Positions 43,523 through 53,300 of a stretch of 64,000 bases of DNA are shown one piece after another. The stretch lies in assembly GCF_916619195.1 (NCBI RefSeq), contig NZ_CAKAKL010000002.1, positions 248,001 to 312,000 on the forward strand, written 5' to 3'. Source of the stretch: Inquilinus sp. Marseille-Q2685 (lineage in GTDB: Bacteria; Pseudomonadota; Alphaproteobacteria; DSM-16000; Inquilinaceae). Positions within the stretch are counted from its first letter, which is position 1. Each line of letters starts with the position of its first letter. Below the pieces are notes generated by a model, which saw only the letters and a list, made by a program, of their open reading frames with translations, made no database searches and was not told where the DNA came from. Position numbers and translations under genes: made by a program.

Positions 43523-43621
43523 CTGCATCTCTCCAAACATGGACCGGCCCTGGATCTTCCGCACCGCGACACCATGACGGCGCCGCTCACCTCCCGCTCC
43601 CGGAACGGCTGGCCGCGCCTG

Positions 43622-44587
43622 CTACGACCCGGCCTCGGCTCGAGCCGTCGCTGACGGGGCCCCGTGCGCAAAGCGCGCGACCAATCGTGGACGTGTATGC
43701 TCAAGGGGCCCGAGGCGGCCGGACAGCCCGTCCACAATTCCCATCAATATGCCGGTGAGCTTGGCGAGCTTGGCATCCTCAAGCAGCGCGACACAAAAAA
43801 TCTCCCTCAAGGTCAACAAATTCAGCATGGACACAATCGGATATCGCCTGCCATATCGAAATAAAAGATGAACAGCGTTGCGGGCGTTGTAATAGCGCCG
43901 GTACCAAGGATGATTCACCGTCATCATCCTGAACGGGCCCAGCTTATGGCGACGCAGATCCGCGAGCCGATGCGACAGTGTCAGTGCCGGGGTCGTGTAT
44001 AGCGGAACATCGCAGGCGCGCGCTCTGAAACAATATTCGATATCGACGTGATCAATGAAGAGCTTCTCGTCGAGCGGACCGAGCTTCGCAAAGGCCGTGC
44101 GTGAGATCATGCAACCAGAAGCGATCAGGAATGCACAACGCTGCGTGGTGGCATTGGTATCTATGTCAATCTGCCGTAGGGAAATACCATTGCTTTCCAG
44201 TATGGGGAGATACTGTTGAGCGACTTCTTCGAAAATCCGGGGTCCCGCCATGAAGGGCTGCGAGCCCAGCGTCGTGCAAATCTCGCGCATGACCGGAAAA
44301 TAGTCCGCCGGCATCACCGAGTCCTGATCGATGAGGGCGACTGCATCCGCGCCCCGTTCGAACTGAATTGTCAATCCACGATTGTGAGCGCCGGCAATGC
44401 CGTTTTTATTCATTTCGTTTATAAAAGTGATGTCGTGTTCTTCGAATAGTATTGCCAGGCGATTGTCAGGTTGCGGTGTGTTGTCCACGACCACAAGGTC
44501 ATCGCAGTGTCGGCGCAGCTCGACAGCTCGTGCGATTTGCTCCGCCGTCGGGTGGAATAGGACGACGACTGCCCCAAGAACTGTCAT
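43622..44587 (-). CDS. GT2 glycosyltransferase, RhlC-like rhamnosyltransferase
   Basis: 321 residues. The GT-A nucleotide site reads VVVLFHPTAEQIARAVELRR, NGIAGAHNRGL, ALIDQDSVMPADYF (DxD-like) and the acceptor part LIASGCMISR, FIDHVDIEYCFRARACDVPL. The end, GLSGRLGPLEHTRPRLVARF, parallels the end of Pseudomonas RhlC as I recall it. RhlC adds a second rhamnose to rhamnolipids. Base composition is clearly more AT-rich than the adjacent pump and NRPS genes, suggesting a separate origin. It lies 63 bases after the pump gene, same strand, and likely decorates the NRPS product. Confidence 0.8.
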   Translation of the reverse strand: MTVLGAVVVLFHPTAEQIARAVELRRHCDDLVVVDNTPQPDNRLAILFEEHDITFINEMNKNGIAGAHNRGLTIQFERGADAVALIDQDSVMPADYFPVMREICTTLGSQPFMAGPRIFEEVAQQYLPILESNGISLRQIDIDTNATTQRCAFLIASGCMISRTAFAKLGPLDEKLFIDHVDIEYCFRARACDVPLYTTPALTLSHRLADLRRHKLGPFRMMTVNHPWYRRYYNARNAVHLLFRYGRRYPIVSMLNLLTLREIFCVALLEDAKLAKLTGILMGIVDGLSGRLGPLEHTRPRLVARFAHGAPSATARAEAGS

Positions 44588-44650
44588 TTGGCCTCACCGT
44601 ATCCCCTATGTGAACCGCCCCGAGATGTCCTGCGACTCCGATGATTTCGT

Positions 44651-47600
44651 CTATTCCGCCGGCGGCGCGGCCGGCTCCGGCTCGTCGCGGGCGCCGACGA
44701 AGCGGCCGAAGACGCGGCCGCACGCCCGGTTCAGGTCGTCCAGCACGGTGAACACCGCCGGCACGAACACCAGGCTCAGCACGGTCGAGGTGATCAGCCC
44801 GCCGATCACCACCGACGCCATGGGCGAGCGGAAGGCGCCGCCCTCGCCCAGGCCGATGGCCGAGGGCACCATGCCGGCGATCATCGCCACGGTGGTCATC
44901 ACCACCGGCCGGGCCCGCTTGCGGCCGGCCTCGATCAGCGCCTCGGTGCGGCCGGCGCCGGCGGCGATCGCCTCGATCGCGAAATCGACCAGGAGGATCG
45001 CGTTCTTGGTGACGATGCCCAGCAGCATCAGGATGCCGATCACCACCGGCAGGCTGATCGGGTAGCCGGTGGCCAGGAGGGCCAGGAAGGCGCCGCCGAT
45101 CGACAGCGGCAGCGACACCAGGATGGTGACCGGCTGGGCGATGTCGGCGAACAGCAGCACCAGCACGGCGAACACCATCAGCACGCCGGCGCCCATCGCC
45201 AGGGTGAAGCCCGAGAACACCTCCTGCATGATCTCGGCGTCGCCGAAGGGCCGGATGCTGACGCCGGGCGGCAGGTTGCGGACGGAGGGCAGCGCCAGCA
45301 CCGCGGTCATCGCCTCGCCCAGCGGCGTCTTGCCCACCAGGTCGCCCTCGATCGAGACGCGGCGCTGGCGGTCGTAGCGGTCGATGGTGGTGGCGCCCTC
45401 GCCGAAGGCGATATGGGCGACCGAGGTCAGCGGCACCTTGCCGCCGGTCGCGGTCGGCACCCGCAGCGTCTCGAAGGTGGCCAGCTTGCCGCGGGCGTTC
45501 TCGGCGATCTGCACCCGGATCGGCACCTGGCGGTCGCCGGCGGAGAACTTGGCCAGATTGGCCGAGATGTCGCCCAGCGTCGCGATCCGCACCGTCTCGG
45601 CGATCTGCGCCACCGACACGCCCAGCGCCGCGGCTTCGGCCAGGCGCGGCACGATGCGGATCTCCGGCCGGTCGATCGCGGCGGTGGACACGACATTGGC
45701 CAGCACCGGCACCCGCTCGCGGATCTCGCGCTCGATGGCGAGCGACGTCCGCACCAGCTCCTCGGAATCGTTGCCGGACAGCAGCAGGGTGTATTCCCGC
45801 GCGCCGCCGGCGCTGAAGCTGAAGCGCAGATCGGGCTCGGCGGCGATCTTCGGCCGCATCGCGCTTTCCCACGCCTTCTGGTCCAGGCTGCGCTCGGCCC
45901 GCGGCACCAGGGTGGCGACGATGGTGGCCTTGCGCACCTCGCCGCCGACAATGTCGAGCGGGTTGACGCCGTCGCCGCCGAGGACGGCATAGACGCTCTT
46001 CACCTCCGGCTGGGCGCGGAACAGGGTCGACAGCCGGTCGGCCACGGCCTGGGTGTCCTCCAGCGTCGATCCCGGCGGCAGCTCGATCGACAGGGAGGAG
46101 CGGGAGATGTCGTTGTTCGGCAAGAGGCCGGTCGGGAACAGGCTGGCCAGGGCGGCGGAGGCGACGAAGATGGCCAGGCCGGCGGCGATGGTGCGGCCGC
46201 GATGCCGGATCGACCAGTCCAGCAGCCGCAGGTAGAAGCGCATCGCCGCGCCGTCGCGCTCCTCATGCTGCCCGTGGTCGCGCATCAGATAGGCGGCCAT
46301 CAGCGGCGTCACCAGCCGCGCCACCAGCAGCGAGAAGGTGACGGCCACGGCCACGGTGATGCCGAACTGCTTGAAATACTGGCCGGCGATGCCGCCCATG
46401 AAGCTGACCGGCAGGAACACCGCGACGATGGTCATGGTGGTGGCGACCACGGCCAGGCCGATCTCGTCCGCCGCCTGGATCGCGGCGCGGTAGGGCGACT
46501 TGCCCATGCGCATGTGGCGGACGATGTTCTCGATCTCGACGATGGCGTCGTCGACCAGGATGCCGGTGGCCAGGGTGATGGCCAGCAGGCTGATCGAGTT
46601 CAGCGAGAAGCCCAGCGCCTCCATCATCGCGAAGGTCGGCAGCACCGACAGCGGGATGGCGAGGGCGGAGATGATGGTGGCGCGGATGTCGCGCAGGAAC
46701 AGGAAGACGACGATGACGGCCAGGATGGCGCCTTCGATCAGCGTCTCCATGGTCATGTCGTAATCGGCGCGGGTGTAGCGCACCAGGTTGTCGATCTCGC
46801 TGACCTGCAGCTCCGGATGCTCGACCGCCAGTTGCTGCAGCCGCGCCTGGGCGGCGTCGGCGACGACGACGTCGGAGAAGCCCTTGGCCCGGTACAGGCT
46901 GAAGGCGACCACGGGCTTGCCGTCGACCCGGGCGAAGGTCCGCGGCTCGGCCCCGCCATCGGTCACGGTGGCCAGGTCCTGCAGCAGCGCCTGGCGGCCG
47001 CCGGGCAGGCTGATGCGGCGCTGCGCCAGCTGCTCCACCGTCGCCGCCCCGGCCAGGGTGCGGATCGACTGCTCCTGCACGCCGACCGTGCCGCGGCCGC
47101 CGGCCAGGTCGATGTTGCTGGCGCGCAGCTGGTCGTTGACCTCCGACGCGGTGATGCCGAGGGCCGCCAGCCGGTCCGGTTTCAGCTCGACCCGGATCTC
47201 GCGGTCGACGCCGCCGATGCGCTTGACCTGGGCGATGCCCGGCACGCCCTGCATCGCCCGCACCACCGTGTCGTCGACGAACCAGGACAGCTGGTCGACG
47301 CTCATGCCGGGGATCGACGCGGCATAGGTCAGAATCGGCAGCCCGGCGACGTCGATGCGCTGGATCACCGGCTCCTCGATGCTCTGCGGCAGGGTGGAGC
47401 GGATCTTGGAGATGGCGTCGCGGACGTCGTTCACGGCGCGGTCGGTCGGCGTGTCCAGCACGAACTCGACCATGGTGACGGCGGCGCCGTCGGACAGGGC
47501 GGAGGTGACGTGCTTGACCCCGGTCAGCCCGGCCACGGCGTCCTCGACCGGCCGGGCCACCTGGGTCTCCAGCTCGCTCGGCGCCGCGCCGGCCTGGGCG

Positions 47601-47752
47601 ATGGTGACGGTCACCACCGGCACGTCGATGTTCGGCATCTGGGTGACCGGCAGCGACCGGAAGCTGACGAAGCCGAGCACGATCAGCACCGCGAACAGCA
47701 CCAGCGGCGGGATCGGCTTGCGGATCGACCAGGCCGAGATGTTCAGCGCCAT
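44651..47752 (-). CDS. RND (HAE1-type) efflux permease
   Basis: 1033 residues, full length. The N-terminus has [20 protein letters not shown], then [20 protein letters not shown]. The proton-relay Asp pair is in TM4, [20 protein letters not shown]. The second half repeats with [20 protein letters not shown]. It should form an inner-membrane trimer driven by protons and work with the adaptor four bases upstream. No outer-membrane TolC gene is in the window. Its place between the two glycosyltransferase genes points to export of the NRPS product. Confidence 0.93.
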   Translation of the reverse strand: MALNISAWSIRKPIPPLVLFAVLIVLGFVSFRSLPVTQMPNIDVPVVTVTIAQAGAAPSELETQVARPVEDAVAGLTGVKHVTSALSDGAAVTMVEFVLDTPTDRAVNDVRDAISKIRSTLPQSIEEPVIQRIDVAGLPILTYAASIPGMSVDQLSWFVDDTVVRAMQGVPGIAQVKRIGGVDREIRVELKPDRLAALGITASEVNDQLRASNIDLAGGRGTVGVQEQSIRTLAGAATVEQLAQRRISLPGGRQALLQDLATVTDGGAEPRTFARVDGKPVVAFSLYRAKGFSDVVVADAAQARLQQLAVEHPELQVSEIDNLVRYTRADYDMTMETLIEGAILAVIVVFLFLRDIRATIISALAIPLSVLPTFAMMEALGFSLNSISLLAITLATGILVDDAIVEIENIVRHMRMGKSPYRAAIQAADEIGLAVVATTMTIVAVFLPVSFMGGIAGQYFKQFGITVAVAVTFSLLVARLVTPLMAAYLMRDHGQHEERDGAAMRFYLRLLDWSIRHRGRTIAAGLAIFVASAALASLFPTGLLPNNDISRSSLSIELPPGSTLEDTQAVADRLSTLFRAQPEVKSVYAVLGGDGVNPLDIVGGEVRKATIVATLVPRAERSLDQKAWESAMRPKIAAEPDLRFSFSAGGAREYTLLLSGNDSEELVRTSLAIEREIRERVPVLANVVSTAAIDRPEIRIVPRLAEAAALGVSVAQIAETVRIATLGDISANLAKFSAGDRQVPIRVQIAENARGKLATFETLRVPTATGGKVPLTSVAHIAFGEGATTIDRYDRQRRVSIEGDLVGKTPLGEAMTAVLALPSVRNLPPGVSIRPFGDAEIMQEVFSGFTLAMGAGVLMVFAVLVLLFADIAQPVTILVSLPLSIGGAFLALLATGYPISLPVVIGILMLLGIVTKNAILLVDFAIEAIAAGAGRTEALIEAGRKRARPVVMTTVAMIAGMVPSAIGLGEGGAFRSPMASVVIGGLITSTVLSLVFVPAVFTVLDDLNRACGRVFGRFVGARDEPEPAAPPAE

Positions 47753-47756
47753 GGGA

Positions 47757-48980
47757 TCAGTCCGCCCTGGCCACCGGCGGCGGCACCGGAGCGATGCGGT
47801 CGCCGCTGCGCAGGAAGCTGCCGGCCTTCAGCACCACGGCCTCGCCCTGGGCCAGGCCGCGGCGGATCTCGACGCGGCCGTCGCCGACGAAGCCGGTCTC
47901 GACCGGCCGGCGTTCGACCACGGCGTCGCGCACCGCCTGGACATAGGCGCCCTCGGCGCTGAAGAACACCGCCGACAGCGGCACGGTCAGCGCCTGCCGG
48001 CGGCCGGTCTCGATCGTCCCTTGGGCGAAGACGCCGGGGCGCAGCCCGGGCTCGGCCGGCAGGGTGACGGCGACGCGGCCGAGGCGGCTGGTGGCGTCGA
48101 CCGTCGGGTCGACCAGCCGCACCGTGCCGCGCACCGGCCGGTCGAAGCCGGTCAGCTGCAGCTCCGCCGGCTGGCCGACAGCGACGCGCGGCATGCCGGT
48201 CTCGGTCACCTCGGCCAGGAACTCGACCTCGCCGTCGCGGATCAGCCGGAACAGCGGCGCGCTCGACATCCCGACCACGGCGCCGATCCGGGCCTGCCGC
48301 TCCGACACCACGCCGGCCACCGGGGCTTTGATCTCGGCCCGGGCGATGCGCAGGGCGACATCGTCCCGCTGCGCCTGGGCCAGGGCCTTGTCGGCCATGG
48401 CCGAGCGCGCCGTCTCCTGGGCCGAGGCGATGCGGGCCTCGGCGACCTTGACCTCGGTCTGCCGCGCCAGCAGCTGCTCGGCCGAGGTGTTGCCGTTGGC
48501 GCGCAGGGTCTGCGTCCGCTCCAGCGAGGCCTGGGACTGGATGGCCGAGGCCTGGGCTTCGGCGACCGAGGCCTGGGCCTGCTGGATCGCGGCCTCGGCC
48601 TTGGCGATGCTGGCCTCGCTCTGGGCCAGCTGGGTGTCCAACTGGGCGTGGTCCAGCCGGGCCAGCACCTGGCCGGCGGCGACCCGGTCGCCGACATCGG
48701 CGTCGATGGTGACGATGCGCAGCCCGTCGACTTCGGCCCCGACCAGCACCTCCTCGCGGGCCGCCAGCGTGCCGGTCACGGCCAGAGTCTCGACCACCTC
48801 GTGCAGCTCCGCCCGGGCGATCGAGGTGACCGGGGCCGGGGTCGTCGGATCGCCGGCCGGCGGCGCGACGCGGTCGGAGGCCAGGATGCGCCAGCCGCCG
48901 GCCGCCACCGAAAGACCCACCACCGCCAGCGCCAGGAGACCGAGCCGGCGGGAACGCCAGCGGGGACGAACACCACTCAT
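47757..48980 (-). CDS. RND efflux periplasmic adaptor subunit
   Basis: 407 residues from the ATG at 48980 with GGAGGG 8 bases upstream. One N-terminal membrane anchor (LGLLALAVVGLSVAAGGWRI) is followed by the split lipoyl domain (TGTLAAREEVLVGAEVDGLR, IKAPVAGVVSERQARIGAVV), between which lies a long alpha-hairpin rich in Ala/Gln (QSEASIAKAEAAIQQAQASV). A beta-barrel and membrane-proximal domain follow. Standard MFP partner of the downstream permease. Confidence 0.92.
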   Translation of the reverse strand: MSGVRPRWRSRRLGLLALAVVGLSVAAGGWRILASDRVAPPAGDPTTPAPVTSIARAELHEVVETLAVTGTLAAREEVLVGAEVDGLRIVTIDADVGDRVAAGQVLARLDHAQLDTQLAQSEASIAKAEAAIQQAQASVAEAQASAIQSQASLERTQTLRANGNTSAEQLLARQTEVKVAEARIASAQETARSAMADKALAQAQRDDVALRIARAEIKAPVAGVVSERQARIGAVVGMSSAPLFRLIRDGEVEFLAEVTETGMPRVAVGQPAELQLTGFDRPVRGTVRLVDPTVDATSRLGRVAVTLPAEPGLRPGVFAQGTIETGRRQALTVPLSAVFFSAEGAYVQAVRDAVVERRPVETGFVGDGRVEIRRGLAQGEAVVLKAGSFLRSGDRIAPVPPPVARAD

Positions 48981-48995
48981 CACCGGATCCCTCCC

Positions 48996-50306
48996 TCAGG
49001 CCGAGGCGCGGCGCTGCTGACGGGGAACCAGATCCTCCAGGATTGCGGCGATCTCGCGGCGGGCGTCGTGGCGGGCGAAATCGGCCTGCAGCGCCTGGGC
49101 CCGGCGCCGGTAGCGCGGATCGGACAGCACGGCGCGGACCGCGTCGCGGACCTGCTCCGGCCGCGGCTGGCCGGTGCCGAGATTGATCCCGGCGCCGCTC
49201 CAGGCCACGCGGGCCGCGATCTCCGGCTTCTCCTCGGTGTCGCCCGCCACTACGATCGGGACGCCGAGGCTGAGGGCGTAATTGACCGAGCCATAGCCGC
49301 CATTGGTGACGAACACGTCGACCTTGGGCAACAGCCGGTCATAGGGCACGAAGCGCTCGGCGCGGGCATTCGCCGGGATCGGCACCGGGATCGCCTCGAC
49401 CGGCGGGCCGCCGGTGGTGGCGATGACCAGCGCGTCCTCGCCGGCGAGCCCGGTCAGGGTCGGGCCGATCAGCTGGCTGAAATCCTCGTTCGCCAGCGTG
49501 CCCTGGGTGGCCAGCACCACCGGCCGGCCGCCGTCCAGCTCGCCCCACCAGCCGGGCGGGGCGAAGGCCTTGGTCGGCGGCGCCAGCAGGGGGCCGACGA
49601 AGCGCACCGTCTCGGGCAGGTCGCTGCGCGGATACTCGAAGGATTCGCCGGTCAGCTGCAGGTAATGGTCGGGCAGGATGATGAAGCTGTCGAACATGAA
49701 CTCCGGCAGCGGCGGGCAGCCGATCGACGCCAGCGTGTCGTCGAACCCCTGCTGCATGCCGGCGCACAGGGACTGCATGGTCCGGTGCATGGCGATGTTG
49801 CGGGCCCGTCCCTCCGCGGTCGAGGAAGGCGGCAGGCCGGAGCCGAAGAAGGCGGTGTCGACGCTGGTCGCGGCCAGCGCGGTGATGCCCAGCGTGACCA
49901 CCGCCGGCCTGGCATGGCGCGGGCCCAGCAGCATCGGAATGGCGCCGGCGAAGACGGTGTCGCCCAGGATGGCGTCGGCCGGGAAGCCGTCCAGGATCTC
50001 CTCCAGCCCGGCCTTCTGGCCCAGCATCGCGTCGCAGACGAAATGCTTCAGGCCGAACATCATCTTCTCGGGCCCGGGCTTCGCCTCGCGATACTCCGGG
50101 AAATGCTCGTCGACTTTGCGGTAGTCGAGGTCGATCTCGGCGCGGAACGGGACGAAGCGCGCCCCGGTGGCCTCCGCCTTCTTCCGGAACAGGCTGGCGG
50201 TGTGCACGACGACCTCGTGACCCAGGCCGACGAGATGATGCGCGATGGCGAGAAGCGGCGAGACGTGGCCGGGCAGGGCGGTCGCGGCGACGATGAAACG
50301 GGCCAT
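48996..50306 (-). CDS. GT1 glycosyltransferase (MGT/RhlB-like)
   Basis: 436 residues. N-terminal acceptor domain opening RFIVAATALPGHVSPLLAIA, then HHLVGLGHEVVVHTA. The C-terminal nucleotide-sugar site reads VVLATQGTLANEDFSQLIGP, PYDRLLPKVDVFVTNGGYGS and VPIVVAGDTEEKPEIAARVA. This is the UGT/MGT family that glycosylates lipids and macrolides; RhlB of rhamnolipid synthesis belongs here. It is 54 bases after the NRPS gene and 15 before the adaptor, in one transcription unit. Confidence 0.88.
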   Translation of the reverse strand: MARFIVAATALPGHVSPLLAIAHHLVGLGHEVVVHTASLFRKKAEATGARFVPFRAEIDLDYRKVDEHFPEYREAKPGPEKMMFGLKHFVCDAMLGQKAGLEEILDGFPADAILGDTVFAGAIPMLLGPRHARPAVVTLGITALAATSVDTAFFGSGLPPSSTAEGRARNIAMHRTMQSLCAGMQQGFDDTLASIGCPPLPEFMFDSFIILPDHYLQLTGESFEYPRSDLPETVRFVGPLLAPPTKAFAPPGWWGELDGGRPVVLATQGTLANEDFSQLIGPTLTGLAGEDALVIATTGGPPVEAIPVPIPANARAERFVPYDRLLPKVDVFVTNGGYGSVNYALSLGVPIVVAGDTEEKPEIAARVAWSGAGINLGTGQPRPEQVRDAVRAVLSDPRYRRRAQALQADFARHDARREIAAILEDLVPRQQRRASA

Positions 50307-50360
50307 ATCGGATCGGTCCTTCCGCCGGGCGGCGCTCGTGCCGCCCGGCCTTGCTGCAGG

Positions 50361-53300
50361 TCACTCGGCGGCGACGGGGGTCGGCTCCGGCGTCCAGGCC
50401 TCGGCCGTCTCGACCGGGTCCACGATCTTCAGGTTGCGCAGGTAGCGCTCGATCAGCTCCGGCCCGACCGGCGGGATGGTGCCGCCGAGCTCCGCCAGCC
50501 GCGCATGGGTGGCGTCGAAGGACAGGGTCGGCAGGGTGACCGACGTGTCGTACTCGCCGAAGATCGAGAGCACGGTGGCGAGGTCGTGGTCGCGGCTGTC
50601 GAGCCGGCCCAGCTGCGCCCGCTCCAGCCAGGCCCCCACCGGCAGCAGCTCGATCGGCAGGCCCAGCCGCTGCAGGATCGGCACCATGTCGCGCAGATGG
50701 ACGGTGCCCTGGCTGACCAGGTGGTAGACGCCGCCCCAGGGCGCGTCGCTGCGCGCCAGCCGCAGCATCGCGTCGGCGATGTCGTCGGCCGGGGTCATCG
50801 GCAGGTGGATGTCGGGGATGGCGCCGAGGCCGGCCGAGGCCCGCACCACCCGCCAGATCATGTCGCGGTCGTTGCAGATCGCCGAGAGGCGGTCGCCGGT
50901 GACGGTGCCCAGGCGATAGACCGACACCGGCAGGCCGCGCGCCTGGGCCTGCCGCACCAGCGTGTCGCCGACCCATTTGCTCTGGCTGTAGCCGCCGACC
51001 AGCCCCTGCCAGCTCTCCAGCGCCGACGCCTCGGTCACCACGACCGGGCCGCTGGCCGGGTCGATCACCGACTGGGTCGAGACGTAGTGCAGGGCCTTCG
51101 GCCGGCCGCTCGCGGTCCAGCCGATCAGCGTGCGCACCGACTCGACGTTGGACGCCTTGAGGGCGGAATAGCCCTGCATGAAGTCGATCATCGCGCCGCA
51201 GTGGAAGATGGCGTCGCACTCGTCGCGGATGACCGCGATGCCGGCCGCGTCGAGGCCGAGATCCGGCTCGCTCATGTCGCCCATCAGGACCTCGATGCGG
51301 CGGTCGTCCCACAGCTCGGCCAGCTGGCGCTCCGCCAGGGTCCGGCGCAGCCGGGTCCGGGCCGCGCCCCGGCTCATCGCCCGCACCAGGCAGACGATGC
51401 GGGCATCGGTGTCGCGCAGCAGCGCGGCGAGGATCTGGCTGCCGACGAAGCCGGTGGCGCCGGTCAGGAACACCTGCCGGAACTCGACCGGCGGCAGCGC
51501 CGCCTGCGGCTGGATGCTGTCGTCGAGGCGGGCGTCGGCGGCGAGGTCGAGCGCGGCGGCGGCGAGGCCGTCGCCGAGGGCCTGGTCGATCTTCTCCGCC
51601 AGTCCGGCGATGGTCGAGACCTCGAACACCATGGCCAGCGGCAGGTCGACGGCGAAGGTGGCCTTCACGCGGCCGATCAGCTGCGCCACCAGCATGGAAT
51701 GGCCGCCGAGCTCGAAGAAGTTGTCCTCGACGCCGACCCGCTCGAGGCCGAAGGTCTCGGCCCAGATCGCGGCCAGGGTCGCCTCGGTCGGCGTCCGCGG
51801 CGCGACATGGCCGGCGGCGGACTGCCGTTCCGGCGCCGGCAGCGCCTTGCGGTCCAGCTTGCCGCTCGGCGTCAGCGGCAGGGCGTCCAGCGCGGTGAAG
51901 GTGGCCGGCACCATGTAATCGGGCAGATGCCGCCCCAGCTCCTGCCGCAGCGCCGCCGGATCCAGCATCGCGCCGGCCTCCAGCACCACATAGGCGGCCA
52001 GGTACTGGTCGCCCGGCCGGTCCTCGCGGGCGATCACCGCCGCCTGGGTGACGGCAGGGGTGCGGATCAGCGCCGCCTCGATCTCGCCGAGCTCGATGCG
52101 GAAGCCGCGCAGCTTGACCTGGTGGTCGGCCCGGCCGAGGAAGTCGAGGGTGCCGTCCGGCCGCCAGCGCGCGATGTCGCCGGTCCGGTACATCCGGCTG
52201 CCGGGCGGGCCGTAGGGGTTGGCCACGAAGCGCTCGGCCGTCAGCATCGACCGGTTGATGTAGCCGCGGGCGAGGTTGGCGCCGGCCAGGTACAGCTCGC
52301 CGTTGACGCCGACCGGGACGGGCTGCAGCCCGGGGTCGAGTACGTAGAGCTGGGTGTTCCAGATCGGCCGGCCCAGCGGCACCGGACCGGGCTCGGCATC
52401 GCGGCGGCACTCCCAATAGGTCACGTCGACCGCGGCCTCGGTCGGCCCGTACAGGTTGTGCAGCGGCACCGGCAGCGTCTTGTGGAACTGGGTCTGGAGG
52501 TCCTCGGGCAGGGCCTCGCCGCTGCAGAAGACGCGCCGCAACCCGGTGCAGCCCGCCGCCTCCGGCTCCTGCAGGAAGGCGCGCAGCATCGAGGGGACGA
52601 AGTGGAGGGTGGTGATCCGCTCGTCGCGGATCAGCCGGGCCAGATAGGCCGGGTCGCGGTGACCGCCGGGCCGGGCGACCACCAGGGTGGCGCCCTGAAT
52701 CAGCGGCCAGAAGAACTCCCAGACCGAGACGTCGAAGCTGGACGGCGTCTTCTGCAGCACGCGGTCGTCGGCCGTCAGGCCGTATTCGCCCTGCATCCAG
52801 CGCAGCCGGTTGACGATGGCGCCGTGCGATACGGCCACGCCCTTCGGCCGGCCGGTCGACCCCGAGGTGTAGATCACATAGGCGGGGTGCAGCGGCTCCA
52901 GCCCGCCGGCCTTGAGGCCGGTCGGGTCGGCCGCGGTCAGTTCGGCCTCCGTCTCCGCCGCGCCGAGCACCAGGCGGTCGGCGTCGTCCGGCACCACCCA
53001 GGCGAAGTCGCGGTTGGTCACCACCGTCACCGGCCGGGCGTCGCCGAGCATGAAGGCGATGCGGTCCAGCGGATAGTCCGGGTCGATCGGCAGATAGGCG
53101 GCGCCGGTCTTGAGGATGGCGAGCAGCCCGACGACCAGCTCGACCGACCGCGGCAGTGCCACGGCGACGATCCGCTCCGGCCCGGCGCCGCGCGCGGCCA
53201 GCAGCCGGGCCAGCCGGTTGGCCCGGACGTCCAGCTCGGCATAGCTCAGCTGGTCCTGCTCGAACACCAGCGCGGTCGCGTCCGGCGACCTCCCGGCTTG

